Shown: piece by piece, positions 38,336 to 48,078 of the stretch
Numbering within the stretch: the stretch's first letter is position 1
Layout of the letters: every line of letters begins with the position of its first letter
Origin: Rhodococcus sp. OK302
GTDB lineage: Bacteria; Actinomycetota; Actinomycetes; Mycobacteriales; Mycobacteriaceae
Direction of reading: 5' to 3'
Assembly: GCF_002245895.1 (NCBI RefSeq)
Contig: NZ_NPJZ01000001.1
Location: forward strand, 5,678,501 to 5,742,500
Length of the DNA stretch: 64,000 nucleotides
The notes under the pieces: model-generated
What the model saw: the letters and a program-made list of their open reading frames with translations, nothing else
The model's database searches: none
What the model was told of the DNA's origin: nothing
Made by a program: the position numbers and the translations under genes

Positions 38336-39469
38336 TTAAGACGCTTTGATCGATTTCATGACGATGAACTTTGCGTTCTTCGCCATAGCCTCACTCGCAC
38401 CGACAGCAGCCTTCAAAGGTTCGCGGTAACCCAGATGCGCGTTGTGTACGGTCCACAACTCTCCACCGGGACGCAGGACACGGCCCGCTGCCTCGAACAA
38501 TTTGAGCGCGCCACCGGTGTGAACGGCGGCACCGACATGGAACGGCGGGTTCAAGAGAACCAGGTCGACGCTGGCATCGGGCAGGGTGCTCATGGCGTCG
38601 TCGCGCAGTCCACGTACTCGATCGCCCACCCCATTGGCCGATGCGGTTGCGAGCGACGACGCGACCGCTGCCGACGACTGATCCGTGGCAATCACCTGTG
38701 CGTCCGCAAACTTCAGAGCGATCGCGGTCGCGAGAATGCCACTACCGCAGCCCAGGTCGACGATGTCTCGGGGCGTGATGGCGATCTTGCCGAGATTTTC
38801 GAGCAGCAAGCGGGTTCCGATGTCGAGGCTCGCGCCGGCGAATACGGAGCCGTGCGCAACAACGTCGAGGCCGAACTCGTCGAGCCACTCGGTCTTGGGG
38901 AACGTGACTGCTACGTCGGACTTCGGCTCCGCGGCCTTGAGGACCCGCGACTTCTGGCGTCCACGTGACGCACTCACCGATGAAAATGATTCGGCGAGAA
39001 CCTTGTTCATCGCCGGTGTGATGTGCTTGTCGCGTCCGCCTGCGAACACGAGCACCTCCGGGTCGCCGTGGAGGGCAACGAGTTGGCTGATTTCTGCCAG
39101 TTCGGCAAGGCTTCGCGGCAACTGCATCAGGACGACGCGAGCACCACGAAGCAGATCCGCATCGAGCCCGTGCGACGTGTAGGCGTCGGCGAAGCCGAGT
39201 TCGCGGGCATTGTTCGCCAATGCCAGTTCTCCGGTGAGCGGATCCTGATGAACCCGCACACCGGACTGCCCGGCCACCACTGCAACGCCGGCAGTGAGTG
39301 CGCCGTAGTGATCGCCGATGACAACCACAGTTCCCGACGGTGCCGCAGCGAGTGCGTCGGCGGCCTCGTCGAGAATCAGCCGATCAGCCGCGTCGACGGC
39401 AAACAGATTGGGTGCCTCGATATCGGGAAAGCGGCGGAGTCGATCGAACAGTTCGGGAGTCTCGGACAT
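38336..39469 (-). CDS. RsmC/RlmG-like rRNA guanine-N2 methyltransferase
   Basis: A predicted 377-residue protein with two methyltransferase-like halves. The N-terminal half lacks a clear SAM motif; the C-terminal half has IVDLGCGSGILATAIA (SAM motif I) and LLNPPFHVGAAV (NPPF catalytic motif for base N-methylation). This pattern suits 16S/23S rRNA G-N2 methylation. ATG at 39469 (MSETPELFDRLRR) is chosen; the longer frame adds 13 residues. It is last in a minus-strand row with three oxidoreductase genes. Confidence 0.83.
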   Translation of the reverse strand: MSETPELFDRLRRFPDIEAPNLFAVDAADRLILDEAADALAAAPSGTVVVIGDHYGALTAGVAVVAGQSGVRVHQDPLTGELALANNARELGFADAYTSHGLDADLLRGARVVLMQLPRSLAELAEISQLVALHGDPEVLVFAGGRDKHITPAMNKVLAESFSSVSASRGRQKSRVLKAAEPKSDVAVTFPKTEWLDEFGLDVVAHGSVFAGASLDIGTRLLLENLGKIAITPRDIVDLGCGSGILATAIALKFADAQVIATDQSSAAVASSLATASANGVGDRVRGLRDDAMSTLPDASVDLVLLNPPFHVGAAVHTGGALKLFEAAGRVLRPGGELWTVHNAHLGYREPLKAAVGASEAMAKNAKFIVMKSIKAS

Positions 39470-39544
39470 GTCGACCAGTGTATTGCGGCCGGGCACCCCA
39501 ATACTCAATTCGTCAACCCTGCAGTGACCAGACCAACAACGAGG

Positions 39545-40231
39545 TCAGTTCGCAACCCACTGCGTGACGTTTTCCACGGCCTCGCGCGTCGTCCGGAAGC
39601 CGTTCACCGGATGATCGCTGTCGGGGTAGCCGAAGGAAATGGCGCACACAACCTTGCGAGTGTCGTCGATTCCGAAGAACTCGTGGATGAACTTGGAACT
39701 TCCGGCGAGCGCGGCCTGCGGGATGGTGGCAACGCCCAGGCTCTGCGCAGCCAGGAGGAAGGTGTTGACGTAGAGGCCGCAGTCGACGGCACCGTACGTT
39801 CCCAGAGCTTCGTCGGTGGTGATGATTGCGACGTGCGGCGCCCCGAAGAGTTCGAAGTTCTTCATTGTTTGAGCGCCGGAGGCCGCGCGATCACCCTCGG
39901 CGATTCCGACGCTCGAGTACAACGCCATCGCGCACTCGAAACGTCGTGCCTTGTAGACGCCTTGGTATTCCCGGGGGAACTCGAAGTCGGACTCCTGTGC
40001 ATGAGACATCACGTAGGCTCCGAGGCCCTCGCGGAATCGCTGCGTCCCTTCGCCTTCCGTGATCGCGACCTGCCACGGCTGAGTGTTGCACCACGACGGC
40101 GTCTTCTGCGCGAGTCGCAGAATCTCCTCGATAACGTCGCGAGGAACCTGACGATCCTCGTAGGCGCGGCAACTGATTCGCGCATCCAATAGTGCGTCCA
40201 GGCTCGACCCTACGATGGTGCTTTCGGTCAT
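39545..40231 (-). CDS. Nitroreductase family FMN oxidoreductase
   Basis: A predicted 228-residue FMN enzyme: ISCRAYEDRQVPRDVIEEIL (FMN-binding SxRxF/Y element), KTPSWCNTQPWQVAITEG and DCGLYVNTFLLAAQSLGVATIPQ (flavin/dimer region). Family members reduce nitro groups, quinones or enones with NAD(P)H. ATG at 40231 has gaggaga upstream. It lies 35 bases after the LLM oxidoreductase. Confidence 0.9.
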   Translation of the reverse strand: MTESTIVGSSLDALLDARISCRAYEDRQVPRDVIEEILRLAQKTPSWCNTQPWQVAITEGEGTQRFREGLGAYVMSHAQESDFEFPREYQGVYKARRFECAMALYSSVGIAEGDRAASGAQTMKNFELFGAPHVAIITTDEALGTYGAVDCGLYVNTFLLAAQSLGVATIPQAALAGSSKFIHEFFGIDDTRKVVCAISFGYPDSDHPVNGFRTTREAVENVTQWVAN

Positions 40232-40266
40232 GTGTCTGTCTCCTCGATATCTCAAACGTGTGGCAG

Positions 40267-41175
40267 TCAAGCTGGCGTGACCGCACGGAAGGCCGACACC
40301 AATTCCCCGAATATAGCCATTGCCGCATCAGGGTCGGGATCGACTGCTGCCAACGCCACCAGCACGTCGGTCGCACCCGATTCCACCAGCTGCTCGGCGC
40401 CGAGCATGGTGGCGGGCAGGTCGATGGATCCGTCCGATGCGCGTACGACGGTCAGACGCCCGCGAATCTGCAGGTCGGAGGGGTCCCGTCCCAGGTCGAC
40501 CATCGCCTTGCGGATGACGTCGCCACCCTCGCGTAGATCGTCGTTGCCGGCACCCATGATCGGAATCCAGCCGTCACCCCACGTCGCGACGCGTCGAACA
40601 ACGGCCTTGGACAGAGACCCTGACACCCAGATCGGGATTCCTGCAGCCGGCCGGGGCGCGCAGTACACGTCGTCGAACGTCAGGCGCGGCGTATCAATGC
40701 TCGCGGGTGCGGAGGTCCACAGTGCTCGGCAGACGGCCAGCGCGTCGTCGAGTAGCGGTCCACGTTTGCCGAAATCCAGGCCGACGGCCTCGTATTCACG
40801 TTCCTGCCAGCCGGTTCCGACTCCGAGATCGAACCTGCCACCTGAAAGTAGGTCAAGTGTTGCCGCGGTCTTGGCCAGCACCGCTCCCCCACGTAGTGCT
40901 GCAATCACGATGCCTGTGCCCAGACGAATCGTCTTGGTCTGTCCGGCAACAAAAGCCAGCACCGTCAGCGGTTCGAGCCAGTTCGCGTCGGGTTCTGTGG
41001 GAAACGCCGACCAGGTGTACGCAGAGTTGTCCGAGCCCATCACGACGTGATCGGTGACAAGTACCCGGTCGAATCCCGTTGCTTCCGCGCTTTGACATAC
41101 CTGCACCAGCTTGCCGTAGGAATCCGCAGCCAGGGTAGCGCCGAAGTTCGGAACATTGAGACTCAAAGTTGCCAT
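40267..41175 (-). CDS. LLM-class, probably F420-dependent, oxidoreductase
   Basis: A predicted 302-residue TIM-barrel luciferase-like protein: FDRVLVTDHVVMGS, RLGTGIVIAALRGGAVLAKTAATLDLLSGGRFDLGVGTGW and PRPAAGIPIWVSGSLSKAVVRRVATWGDGWIP are the classic LLM blocks. Actinobacterial members mostly use cofactor F420. The gap to the upstream SDR gene is three bases, so they share a transcript. Confidence 0.88.
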   Translation of the reverse strand: MATLSLNVPNFGATLAADSYGKLVQVCQSAEATGFDRVLVTDHVVMGSDNSAYTWSAFPTEPDANWLEPLTVLAFVAGQTKTIRLGTGIVIAALRGGAVLAKTAATLDLLSGGRFDLGVGTGWQEREYEAVGLDFGKRGPLLDDALAVCRALWTSAPASIDTPRLTFDDVYCAPRPAAGIPIWVSGSLSKAVVRRVATWGDGWIPIMGAGNDDLREGGDVIRKAMVDLGRDPSDLQIRGRLTVVRASDGSIDLPATMLGAEQLVESGATDVLVALAAVDPDPDAAMAIFGELVSAFRAVTPA

Positions 41176-41178
41176 GTG

Positions 41179-42009
41179 TCAGGCCTTTCGGGGGCGGTTG
41201 GTCCAACCGCCCTCTTCTCGGGGAAACCAGCCACCGGCAGCATGGGAGCCGCCGTCGACGTGGATGACCGTGCCGGTGATGTATCGGGAGAGATCGGACG
41301 CAAGAAACAGTGCCGGTCCGGCTATGTCTTCGGGTTGACCCGGACCGCCGAGCGGCGCCCACTGCGGCCATTTCGACCAGTCGTCGTCGGAGACGATCTT
41401 TCGGTACGGCACCTGCACCGATTCGATGAGGTCCGGGGCAATCGCGTTGACCCGCACTCCGGTTCGACCGACTTCGACGCCCAGGCTCCTGGTGAACTGC
41501 GTCAGTGCAGCCTTGTATGCCGAGTACACGCTGTGGCCCGGGATTGCTCGATGCGCCTCCACCGTCGTCAGGTTCACGATCGATCCGCCCGAGCCGCGTT
41601 CGGCCATGCCGGGCAACAAGGAATGTGTCAGACGCAGAACATGATCGAAGTTGATGTTGCCCATCTCGGACCAGAATTGTGGCGTCGTGGCAACAAACTG
41701 CTGCGGCGGCGAGAGAAAGTGACCGACATTGTTCACCAGAACATCCGGTTCGAAGTCGATCATCTCTTGCGGTACAACAGGTTCCCGGACGTCGTAGCTC
41801 AGGCTCGTCACCGAACCGCCTGCTTCGGTGTCGAATTGGAGTTCTACTACCGGGTCGGTGTCGACGTCGACAACCAGAACCTCAGCACCGTGTGACGCGT
41901 AGGCGCGTGCAATCGCGGCACCGATGGCGTGTGCGCCGCCCGTCACCACTGCCTTCTTGCCTACCAACATCGGGCCGGGAGAATACGCAGAACTGTGCAC
42001 CGCAAGCAT
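41179..42009 (-). CDS. Short-chain dehydrogenase/reductase
   Basis: Rossmann-fold SDR: AVVTGGAHAIGAAIARAY (dinucleotide loop), VDVDTDP, VLVNNVGHF (NNxG) and YSAYKAALTQF (Y-x-x-x-K). The acidic residue after beta-2 (VDVD) suggests NAD(H). Starts at 42009 (ATG), 42000 (GTG, with ggaagg nine bases upstream) or 41970 (ATG at MLVGKKAVVTGG) are all possible; the GTG has the best ribosome site. First gene of the redox row. Confidence 0.86.
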   Translation of the reverse strand: MLAVHSSAYSPGPMLVGKKAVVTGGAHAIGAAIARAYASHGAEVLVVDVDTDPVVELQFDTEAGGSVTSLSYDVREPVVPQEMIDFEPDVLVNNVGHFLSPPQQFVATTPQFWSEMGNINFDHVLRLTHSLLPGMAERGSGGSIVNLTTVEAHRAIPGHSVYSAYKAALTQFTRSLGVEVGRTGVRVNAIAPDLIESVQVPYRKIVSDDDWSKWPQWAPLGGPGQPEDIAGPALFLASDLSRYITGTVIHVDGGSHAAGGWFPREEGGWTNRPRKA

Positions 42010-42104
42010 CCTTCCGCACGTCGACCAAAGCTTTGACTGCGAGGACCATCACACATTCAGTGGCCGAAAACTCCGGACATTCTCACTCAGCGGTAGATCG
42101 TGGT

Positions 42105-44465
42105 CTATTTTTCTTCACGGGACGTGATGAAAGCAGGAATTTCCAACGCCGACATGGGCCGCCCTTCGAGGAAACCCTGAATCACCCGGCACCCACACTC
42201 GGCCACAATGGCACGTTGCCGCTCGGTCTCGACTCCCTCGGCGACGGTTTCCAACCCCATCGACTCCGCGATATCGACAATGGCTCGAAACACTGCGCTT
42301 CTCGAAGCGTCCGAGCCGACGTCCAACTGGTTGACGAAGGTACGGTCGATCTTCAGCCGATCGAGAGGCAGAAGGGAAAGACTCGCGACCGAAGAGAAGC
42401 CGGTACCGAAATCGTCCATGGCAATACCGACACCCAACGCGGCGATACGCACCAGAACCTCGCGTTCCGTGTCGTCGATGACCAACGACTCGGTCACTTC
42501 GATCTCGAGCCTTGCCGCCGGCAATCCTGTTTCACGCAGGGCCTCACGAACCGAATCGACGTATCCCACCGAACGCAGCTGCACCTGAGAGACATTCACC
42601 GCGATGCGCACATTCTCAGGCCAGGTTGCAGCTTCAGCACACGCAACACGCAACACCTGCGCACCGATAGGCACGATCAGGCCGGTCTCTTCGGCAACCG
42701 AGACAAAATCAGTCGGTCCGACCAGCCCGGAAACAGGGTGATTCCACCGCAACAATGCTTCGAACCCCACAACCTTGCCGGAAGTCGCCAATACTTGCGG
42801 CTGGTATGCCAGTTCGAACTCGTTGTTCTGCAAGGCCATCCGAAGATCGAGTAATGCCCGCGCCCTCCCCTGGGCACGCTCACGCAAAGTCGAATCGAAC
42901 GGTCGAATCTGATTCCGGCCACTGTTCTTGGCGTGATAGAGCGCAAGGTCCGCGACAATCACCAGATCCTCGAGACTGTCCGCGTCACCGGGGAGCGAGC
43001 CGTACCCCAGGCTCACACGAACCCGAATCGATTTCCCGTCGAACAGAAATGGGACGTCGATGGCGTCGATAATCTCCTGGAACCGTTCATTGACCTCGGC
43101 TTCGTTCTCGATGTCACAGAACGCCACAGCGAACTCGTCGCCTCCGAGTCGCGCACACATTTCGCTCGGACGCAGCACTCCGCTCAGTCGAGCGGCCACG
43201 TCACGCAAAACGTTGTCTCCGACGCTGTGGCCCCAGCGGTCGTTGATCGATTTGAAGTTGTCGAGATCGAGCATGCCCAACCAGACGCTCGCCCCGTCGT
43301 TGATCATCGACGACAATCGCGCGGTAAATGCATACCGATTGCGCAGACCGGTGATCGAGTCCACTTCCGCTAGTTCCAAGATGTACTCCCGCTGGCGGTG
43401 CGCACGGGTTATATCCGAACCGACACCGCGCCAGCCGTCGTCGGAGGGCTCGTCGGTACTGCTGTGTGTGTCGTTTGTGCGGTGTCCCGAGATCGACCAC
43501 CGACGAAATCGGCCACCCACCCAGACATCGAGTTCGACATCTCGGAATTCGTCGTTGTGCTCGAAGCACTTGCCGAGCACACTCAGCGCAAGACGACCCG
43601 ACTCGGTACGATTCGCACCGATGCCGACCAGGATGTCGAGCATCGTCCGGCCACGAATCTCCGAAACCGGGAGTGCCAGGCGTTCTGCAAAACGGTGCGA
43701 GACCGTGCCCAGCACCCCGTCCCCGTCGGTTTCCCACAACCAGTCCTGAGCACCGTCCTCGAGGTCATTGAGGAGCAGCTCTACGAGATCCCGTTGATCC
43801 TCGGCATTGAGTTCCGCGCGCAGCCTCCGCTCGAAGACATTGGCCAACACCAAAGTTCCGCCGTACAGAGCTACCGCGTAGCCTGTGAGGATCCCGATCA
43901 GGACCCACCGCTCCGAACCCGGTTCGGTCGAGAAACCCCATCCCACACCGGCACTGACCAATACGATCCAGATGATCGTCACGCCGCGGTACATGACGAT
44001 CGGAAAGATCCCAACGGCAATGCCGCCCAGCAAGATAGCCGTCACCGTCAACTCGTCGCCGGCTCCGAGAATCGGATAGAGAACTATTGCCGACCAGCCC
44101 AGAAGCAGCCCCCACACGATCACCTGAATTGCGAGCACGACCAGATCGCCGATCGATCGATCAGGATCACGAGCCCGGGCACGTGTGAACCAGAAGATGC
44201 TCAGTACGATGTTCGATCCGAGAGTGAGTACAGCCCACGCCCATCGAAACCACCCGGTTTCGACAGGCATCAAGACAACGATGATGCTCAGCGCGATCGC
44301 TGCGATAAGAAATGTCCAAGGTTGGACGCGCGCAGAATATTGCAATCGTCGTTGGAGGAGACGACGTTCTTCGTAGTTCGATGCGTAGTCACCCCTCCAC
44401 ATCGGATCGATCAGGCGCAGCAAGACATTGACTGACTGCCGCCGAAACCCGCCGGGCTCAGTCAT
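42105..44465 (-). CDS. Membrane GGDEF-EAL protein, both halves intact
   Basis: A predicted 786-residue c-di-GMP enzyme. N-terminal membrane region of about seven segments (residues 35-200), a PAS-like stretch, then GGDEF near residue 443 in CARLGGDEFAVAF, and EAL near 568 in GFEALLRWNHP. The EAL half keeps MDDFGTGFSSVAS and TVAEGVETERQ, so phosphodiesterase activity is likely. The inhibitory RxxD site before GGDEF reads RPSE, so product inhibition may be weak. It overlaps the paralogous gene upstream by eight bases and would be translated after it. Confidence 0.9.
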   Translation of the reverse strand: MTEPGGFRRQSVNVLLRLIDPMWRGDYASNYEERRLLQRRLQYSARVQPWTFLIAAIALSIIVVLMPVETGWFRWAWAVLTLGSNIVLSIFWFTRARARDPDRSIGDLVVLAIQVIVWGLLLGWSAIVLYPILGAGDELTVTAILLGGIAVGIFPIVMYRGVTIIWIVLVSAGVGWGFSTEPGSERWVLIGILTGYAVALYGGTLVLANVFERRLRAELNAEDQRDLVELLLNDLEDGAQDWLWETDGDGVLGTVSHRFAERLALPVSEIRGRTMLDILVGIGANRTESGRLALSVLGKCFEHNDEFRDVELDVWVGGRFRRWSISGHRTNDTHSSTDEPSDDGWRGVGSDITRAHRQREYILELAEVDSITGLRNRYAFTARLSSMINDGASVWLGMLDLDNFKSINDRWGHSVGDNVLRDVAARLSGVLRPSEMCARLGGDEFAVAFCDIENEAEVNERFQEIIDAIDVPFLFDGKSIRVRVSLGYGSLPGDADSLEDLVIVADLALYHAKNSGRNQIRPFDSTLRERAQGRARALLDLRMALQNNEFELAYQPQVLATSGKVVGFEALLRWNHPVSGLVGPTDFVSVAEETGLIVPIGAQVLRVACAEAATWPENVRIAVNVSQVQLRSVGYVDSVREALRETGLPAARLEIEVTESLVIDDTEREVLVRIAALGVGIAMDDFGTGFSSVASLSLLPLDRLKIDRTFVNQLDVGSDASRSAVFRAIVDIAESMGLETVAEGVETERQRAIVAECGCRVIQGFLEGRPMSALEIPAFITSREEK

Positions 44466-46764
44466 GTATCACCGAGAAGATCCGCATCAGGTCATCGAGC
44501 GCCATCGCGTCACCGACAATGCGACCCTGCACCGTTCGAGCCCCCATCTCCGCGGCGGCAGAGAGTTCTTCCTCGCTGTCCACACCCAACATCACGGTTT
44601 CCATCCCCAGCGAATCGACCAGGGTGACGACGGCGGCAAGGATCGGCCACTGCCCCGGAACAGCTCCCGAGAACGATTGATCGACGCGGACGCGGGTGAA
44701 GGGTAGACCTGACAGTGAAGCCAGCGAAGAGAATCCGGTTCCGAATTCGTCGACGGTTAACGAAGCCCCGAGTCTCGCCGCTCCACGGATTCCCGCCTTC
44801 GCTCGATCAGAGATCGCCGACGATTCGGTGAGCTGTAGCTCGATTCGACGAGGCGGTATGCCCCACCGGTCCAGTGCAGCTGCAAGATGCTCGACAAACG
44901 AATCCGATTCGAGTTCACGCGCGGACACGGTGATTGCCACGCGAATGTCATCGGGCATTCGCGACGCGGCGCCACACGCCAGCTCGAACACCGTTGCACC
45001 GAGAACCGACGCCAACCCGGCATCCTCCGCGATCCCCATGAACTCCGCGGCCGGTACCGTCCCCAGCCTCGGATTGCGCCATGTTGCCTCGCACTCGACT
45101 GCGACTATCGCGTGCGTGGCCACATCGCGTTGGGGCAGAAATCTCAGTTCGATATCGCTGGCAGAAACGCCGTTTCCGATGTCTTCCAAAAGATTTGCGC
45201 GTCTGGCGGCCACCAGCTGCATCGAATGCCGGTATTGGAGGATCGTTCCGCGTCCCGATTCTTTTGCCGCATACAGTGCCAAATCCGCAGCAACCATCAG
45301 ATCGTCGATGGACAGACGCTCGTCGCCTGGAAAGTGAAAGCCGATGCTGCACCCGATTTCCAGCCTGGTTCCCGATACCGAAATCGGCTCACGGAGTGAA
45401 TCTGCGTAAGACTGCAGCAGAGTGCGCACGCTCTCGTAATCGTCGATATCGCGGAACAGGATTGCGAACTCGTCGCCGCCGAGTCGAGCACACAGTTGCG
45501 ATTCGTCTGCGACAGCGGAAAACCTGGCACCCACCGCCATCAACACCTCGTCGCCGATCGAGTGTCCCAGCGTGTCATTCACCGATTTGAAGTTGTCCAG
45601 GTCTAGAACGGCGAGGGCAAGCCGATTTCGGCTCTGCCGAGATTCGCGAATACTGCGCTCGAGTTCCGTCCAGAAGGTGTGGCGATTGGGCATGCCGGTC
45701 AGCGCATCGACCTTGCCCATCCGAACGATCTCGTCGCTCTGTGCCTTCACCCCGGTGATGTCCGAGCCGACACCTCGCCACATCAGTTCGTCGGGTGCAA
45801 GCCCCGGCGTCGGTCTGCCCGACAACTTCCACCACCGCATGTCTGAGTTCACACGCACCGGGATCACGATGTCGGCAAACGCGCCTTTCGACTGACGCGC
45901 CCGCTCGATTTCCGACAACGCATCGATTCCACCAGCCAACTCGAAGGTTCCCAGTTCGGTAAATAGTTCCTGCCACGACAAACCCAGCAGTGAATCAGGA
46001 TCCAGCCCACCTCCCATCGCGAGCTTTGTGGGGATCCGCGAAAACTTGCCCTTCCGATCGGTCTCCCACACGAAATCGGCGGCATTCCCCTCGAAATCGT
46101 CGAGCAGCATCTGTGCAACAGCACCCTGCGCTGCCGCACTTCGTTCTGCCAGGTAGCGGGCTTCGAGATTTCCCGACACCACGACCGCGCCGCCGATCAA
46201 GGCGCACCCGTACACCGCCAAGCTGGCCAGGATGCGCCCGAATTCCGGGCCTGGCTGCAGCCAGAACGCGACGCCGAGAACCACCGTGCTCGCCAGTACC
46301 CAGGTGACTCCCAACGAACGCAGCATCGCCGTCGCAAGAGTGCCTGCGCCGACTATCGCCGCCAGCGCCGCAGTCAAGACAAGGTCCCCCACGTCGTCGA
46401 GAATCGGGTACAAGAGGGTCGCAAGAACCGAATACAGGAGGCCGACAGCAGCAAACTCGATGATCAAGAAGCGATATCCGAGGCGGTCGGACGCCACGAT
46501 CGTTCCTCGTTTGATCGCGAACCCCACGTACGCACCGACCAGCCCGAGAGTGCCCGCGACGATAGGCCAGGCTCTCGCCAGAAATCCGCCGTCACTCGGA
46601 ATGACGTAGATCGACAATCCGATCACGGTCAGCAGATGTACCACCGCAGCCCACGGTAGGACGCTGAAGCTGACGGCAATCTGCCTGCTCCGGACATCAC
46701 GTCGTTGCGCAGCTGTCAGTGCACGTGACTGACTGAGTAGGTGCGATCGTGGTTCGAATACCAC
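44458..46764 (-). CDS. Membrane GGDEF protein with degenerate EAL domain
   Basis: A predicted 768-residue paralogue of its downstream neighbour with the same layout: membrane segments (about 30-200), PAS-like linker, GGDEF near residue 430 (CARLGGDEFAILF, intact with LDLDNFKSVNDTLGHSIGDEVL), and an EAL-like domain. The EAL half has decayed: EAL-x-R reads VECEATWRNP near residue 560, DDFGTG reads VDEFGTG, the Lys of LKIDR is Arg, and the loop normally TVAEGVE reads TVMLGVD. The domain probably binds or senses rather than cleaves c-di-GMP. No RxxD I-site. First of the two-gene operon. Confidence 0.9.
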   Translation of the reverse strand: MVFEPRSHLLSQSRALTAAQRRDVRSRQIAVSFSVLPWAAVVHLLTVIGLSIYVIPSDGGFLARAWPIVAGTLGLVGAYVGFAIKRGTIVASDRLGYRFLIIEFAAVGLLYSVLATLLYPILDDVGDLVLTAALAAIVGAGTLATAMLRSLGVTWVLASTVVLGVAFWLQPGPEFGRILASLAVYGCALIGGAVVVSGNLEARYLAERSAAAQGAVAQMLLDDFEGNAADFVWETDRKGKFSRIPTKLAMGGGLDPDSLLGLSWQELFTELGTFELAGGIDALSEIERARQSKGAFADIVIPVRVNSDMRWWKLSGRPTPGLAPDELMWRGVGSDITGVKAQSDEIVRMGKVDALTGMPNRHTFWTELERSIRESRQSRNRLALAVLDLDNFKSVNDTLGHSIGDEVLMAVGARFSAVADESQLCARLGGDEFAILFRDIDDYESVRTLLQSYADSLREPISVSGTRLEIGCSIGFHFPGDERLSIDDLMVAADLALYAAKESGRGTILQYRHSMQLVAARRANLLEDIGNGVSASDIELRFLPQRDVATHAIVAVECEATWRNPRLGTVPAAEFMGIAEDAGLASVLGATVFELACGAASRMPDDIRVAITVSARELESDSFVEHLAAALDRWGIPPRRIELQLTESSAISDRAKAGIRGAARLGASLTVDEFGTGFSSLASLSGLPFTRVRVDQSFSGAVPGQWPILAAVVTLVDSLGMETVMLGVDSEEELSAAAEMGARTVQGRIVGDAMALDDLMRIFSVIHD

Positions 46765-47074
46765 CGAGACCCCTCACTCCTTGGACCAAGCCACTACGCA
46801 TTGCGTCGTTTTGTACGTTTTGAGCAATTGTCTCGTAACTATGCGATAGCTCATTAAAGCAAACGTCCAAGCGTTTTTCTGCAAGACATACACAGACGGT
46901 ATGGCCCGACAGCAAACATATGAATCCTTTCCCGCAACATCGACGCGCGACGGTCCGGGTTACGCGCTCAGAGGCATCGACGTCTCACCCGTCACCAAAA
47001 CCGGACATCAGTAACAATGGGTTCTGATCGCCCATCACATCCACGGAGTTTTCAGCCAGACAAGGACAACAACG
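46765..47074. other. Intergenic region between divergent c-di-GMP and TerD-like genes
   Basis: 310 bases, visibly more AT-rich than the flanks, with no credible coding frame. It must hold the divergent promoters of the GGDEF operon and the TerD gene. I see no c-di-GMP riboswitch signature and no strong inverted repeat. Confidence 0.6.
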
Positions 47075-47752
47075 ATGGCTATCGACTACACCCGACGACC
47101 CGGGGAGTCCACGTCCTCCCCGGCTTCGGTCAATCTGAGCAAAATCACCCTCACCAAGGCTGCGCCCACCGTCAACCTCGCCAAAGCCGGCGAACGCCAA
47201 GGAAACTTGCGCGTCAATTTGAACTGGTCACAAGGAGCAGCACCCAAGAAGCAAGGATTCCTGGCCAAACTTGCAGGCGCAGGATCCGGTGCCGTCGACC
47301 TCGACCTCGGCTGCCTCTACGAACTCGCCGACGGCTCCAAAGGTGTCGTCCAGGCGCTGGGCAACAGTTTCGGTGCGTTGAACAGTGCACCGTTCATCCA
47401 ACTGGACGGCGACGACCGCAGTGGCTCGAACACCGGCGGCGAAAACATGCACGTCAACCTCGCCGACCCCAGCGTTTTCCGACGGATCCTCATCTTCGCG
47501 ATGATCTACGACGGCGCCCCCAACTGGGCTGCGGTCGACGGTGTCGTCACCCTGTACCCGACCAGTGGACCCGAAGTGGAGGTGCGGTTGGATTCGGCCA
47601 GTAATCAGGCCCGTATCTGTGCGATCGCGCTCATCCAAAGTTCCGGTCAAGGAGTGAGCGTGACGCGGGAGGTGCAGTACATCGACGGCAGCCAGTCGGA
47701 CCTCGACCGTGCTTACAGTTGGGGCATGAAATGGGCTGCGGGACGCAAATAG
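47075..47752 (+). CDS. TerD/TerA-family tellurium-resistance-type protein
   Basis: A 225-residue protein. After an N-terminal low-complexity part come LRVNLNWSQG, VDLDLGCLYELADGSKG, FIQLDGDDRSGSNTGGENMHVNL and FRRILIFAMIYDGAPNW, the usual TerD beta-sandwich blocks. The DGDDRSG...GEN stretch is the Ca2+-binding loop. The first residues (NLSKITLTKAAPTVNLAK) read like one TerD strand pair. Such proteins accompany stress, phage and chemical-resistance systems. No other ter genes are adjacent. Confidence 0.85.
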   Translation: MAIDYTRRPGESTSSPASVNLSKITLTKAAPTVNLAKAGERQGNLRVNLNWSQGAAPKKQGFLAKLAGAGSGAVDLDLGCLYELADGSKGVVQALGNSFGALNSAPFIQLDGDDRSGSNTGGENMHVNLADPSVFRRILIFAMIYDGAPNWAAVDGVVTLYPTSGPEVEVRLDSASNQARICAIALIQSSGQGVSVTREVQYIDGSQSDLDRAYSWGMKWAAGRK

Positions 47753-48078
47753 TCGAACGCTCTACGACTATCGGCGGAGACATCACTCCCGCCACTCCGC
47801 TAGAAGTATGAGAACGTACGGTTTCTCCCAATTCAGCCGCGTGGGTGATTAGGCTCGAGTTCGGTCAGGTCAGACATGAGGGGTCAACTCGACACGGATA
47901 GCGGGTCGGCTGCGGCATGTGCTTGGTGCGGTCGGCGGTGATGCCCGACCCACGAGGTCGGCATCACCACCCGGTCGATACAGCGATTTCACGGTAATCG
48001 CTTGCTGTTTCATTCACCTCCAGCCCGGGTATCGCGGCAGAGAAGCAGTTCTTCTCAACACCTTCACAAGCAGAACTG
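47753..48078. other. Noncoding stretch after the TerD-like gene
   Basis: 326 bases without a supported gene. An imperfect hairpin lies at 47937-47968 (ggtgatgcc-c-gacc against ggtc-ggcatcacc, one bulge), possibly a terminator far downstream. No promoter call made. Confidence 0.5.

Noticed and set aside
39023..40192. 389-residue plus-strand frame
   Set aside because: Antisense to the methyltransferase and nitroreductase genes, which carry clear motifs.
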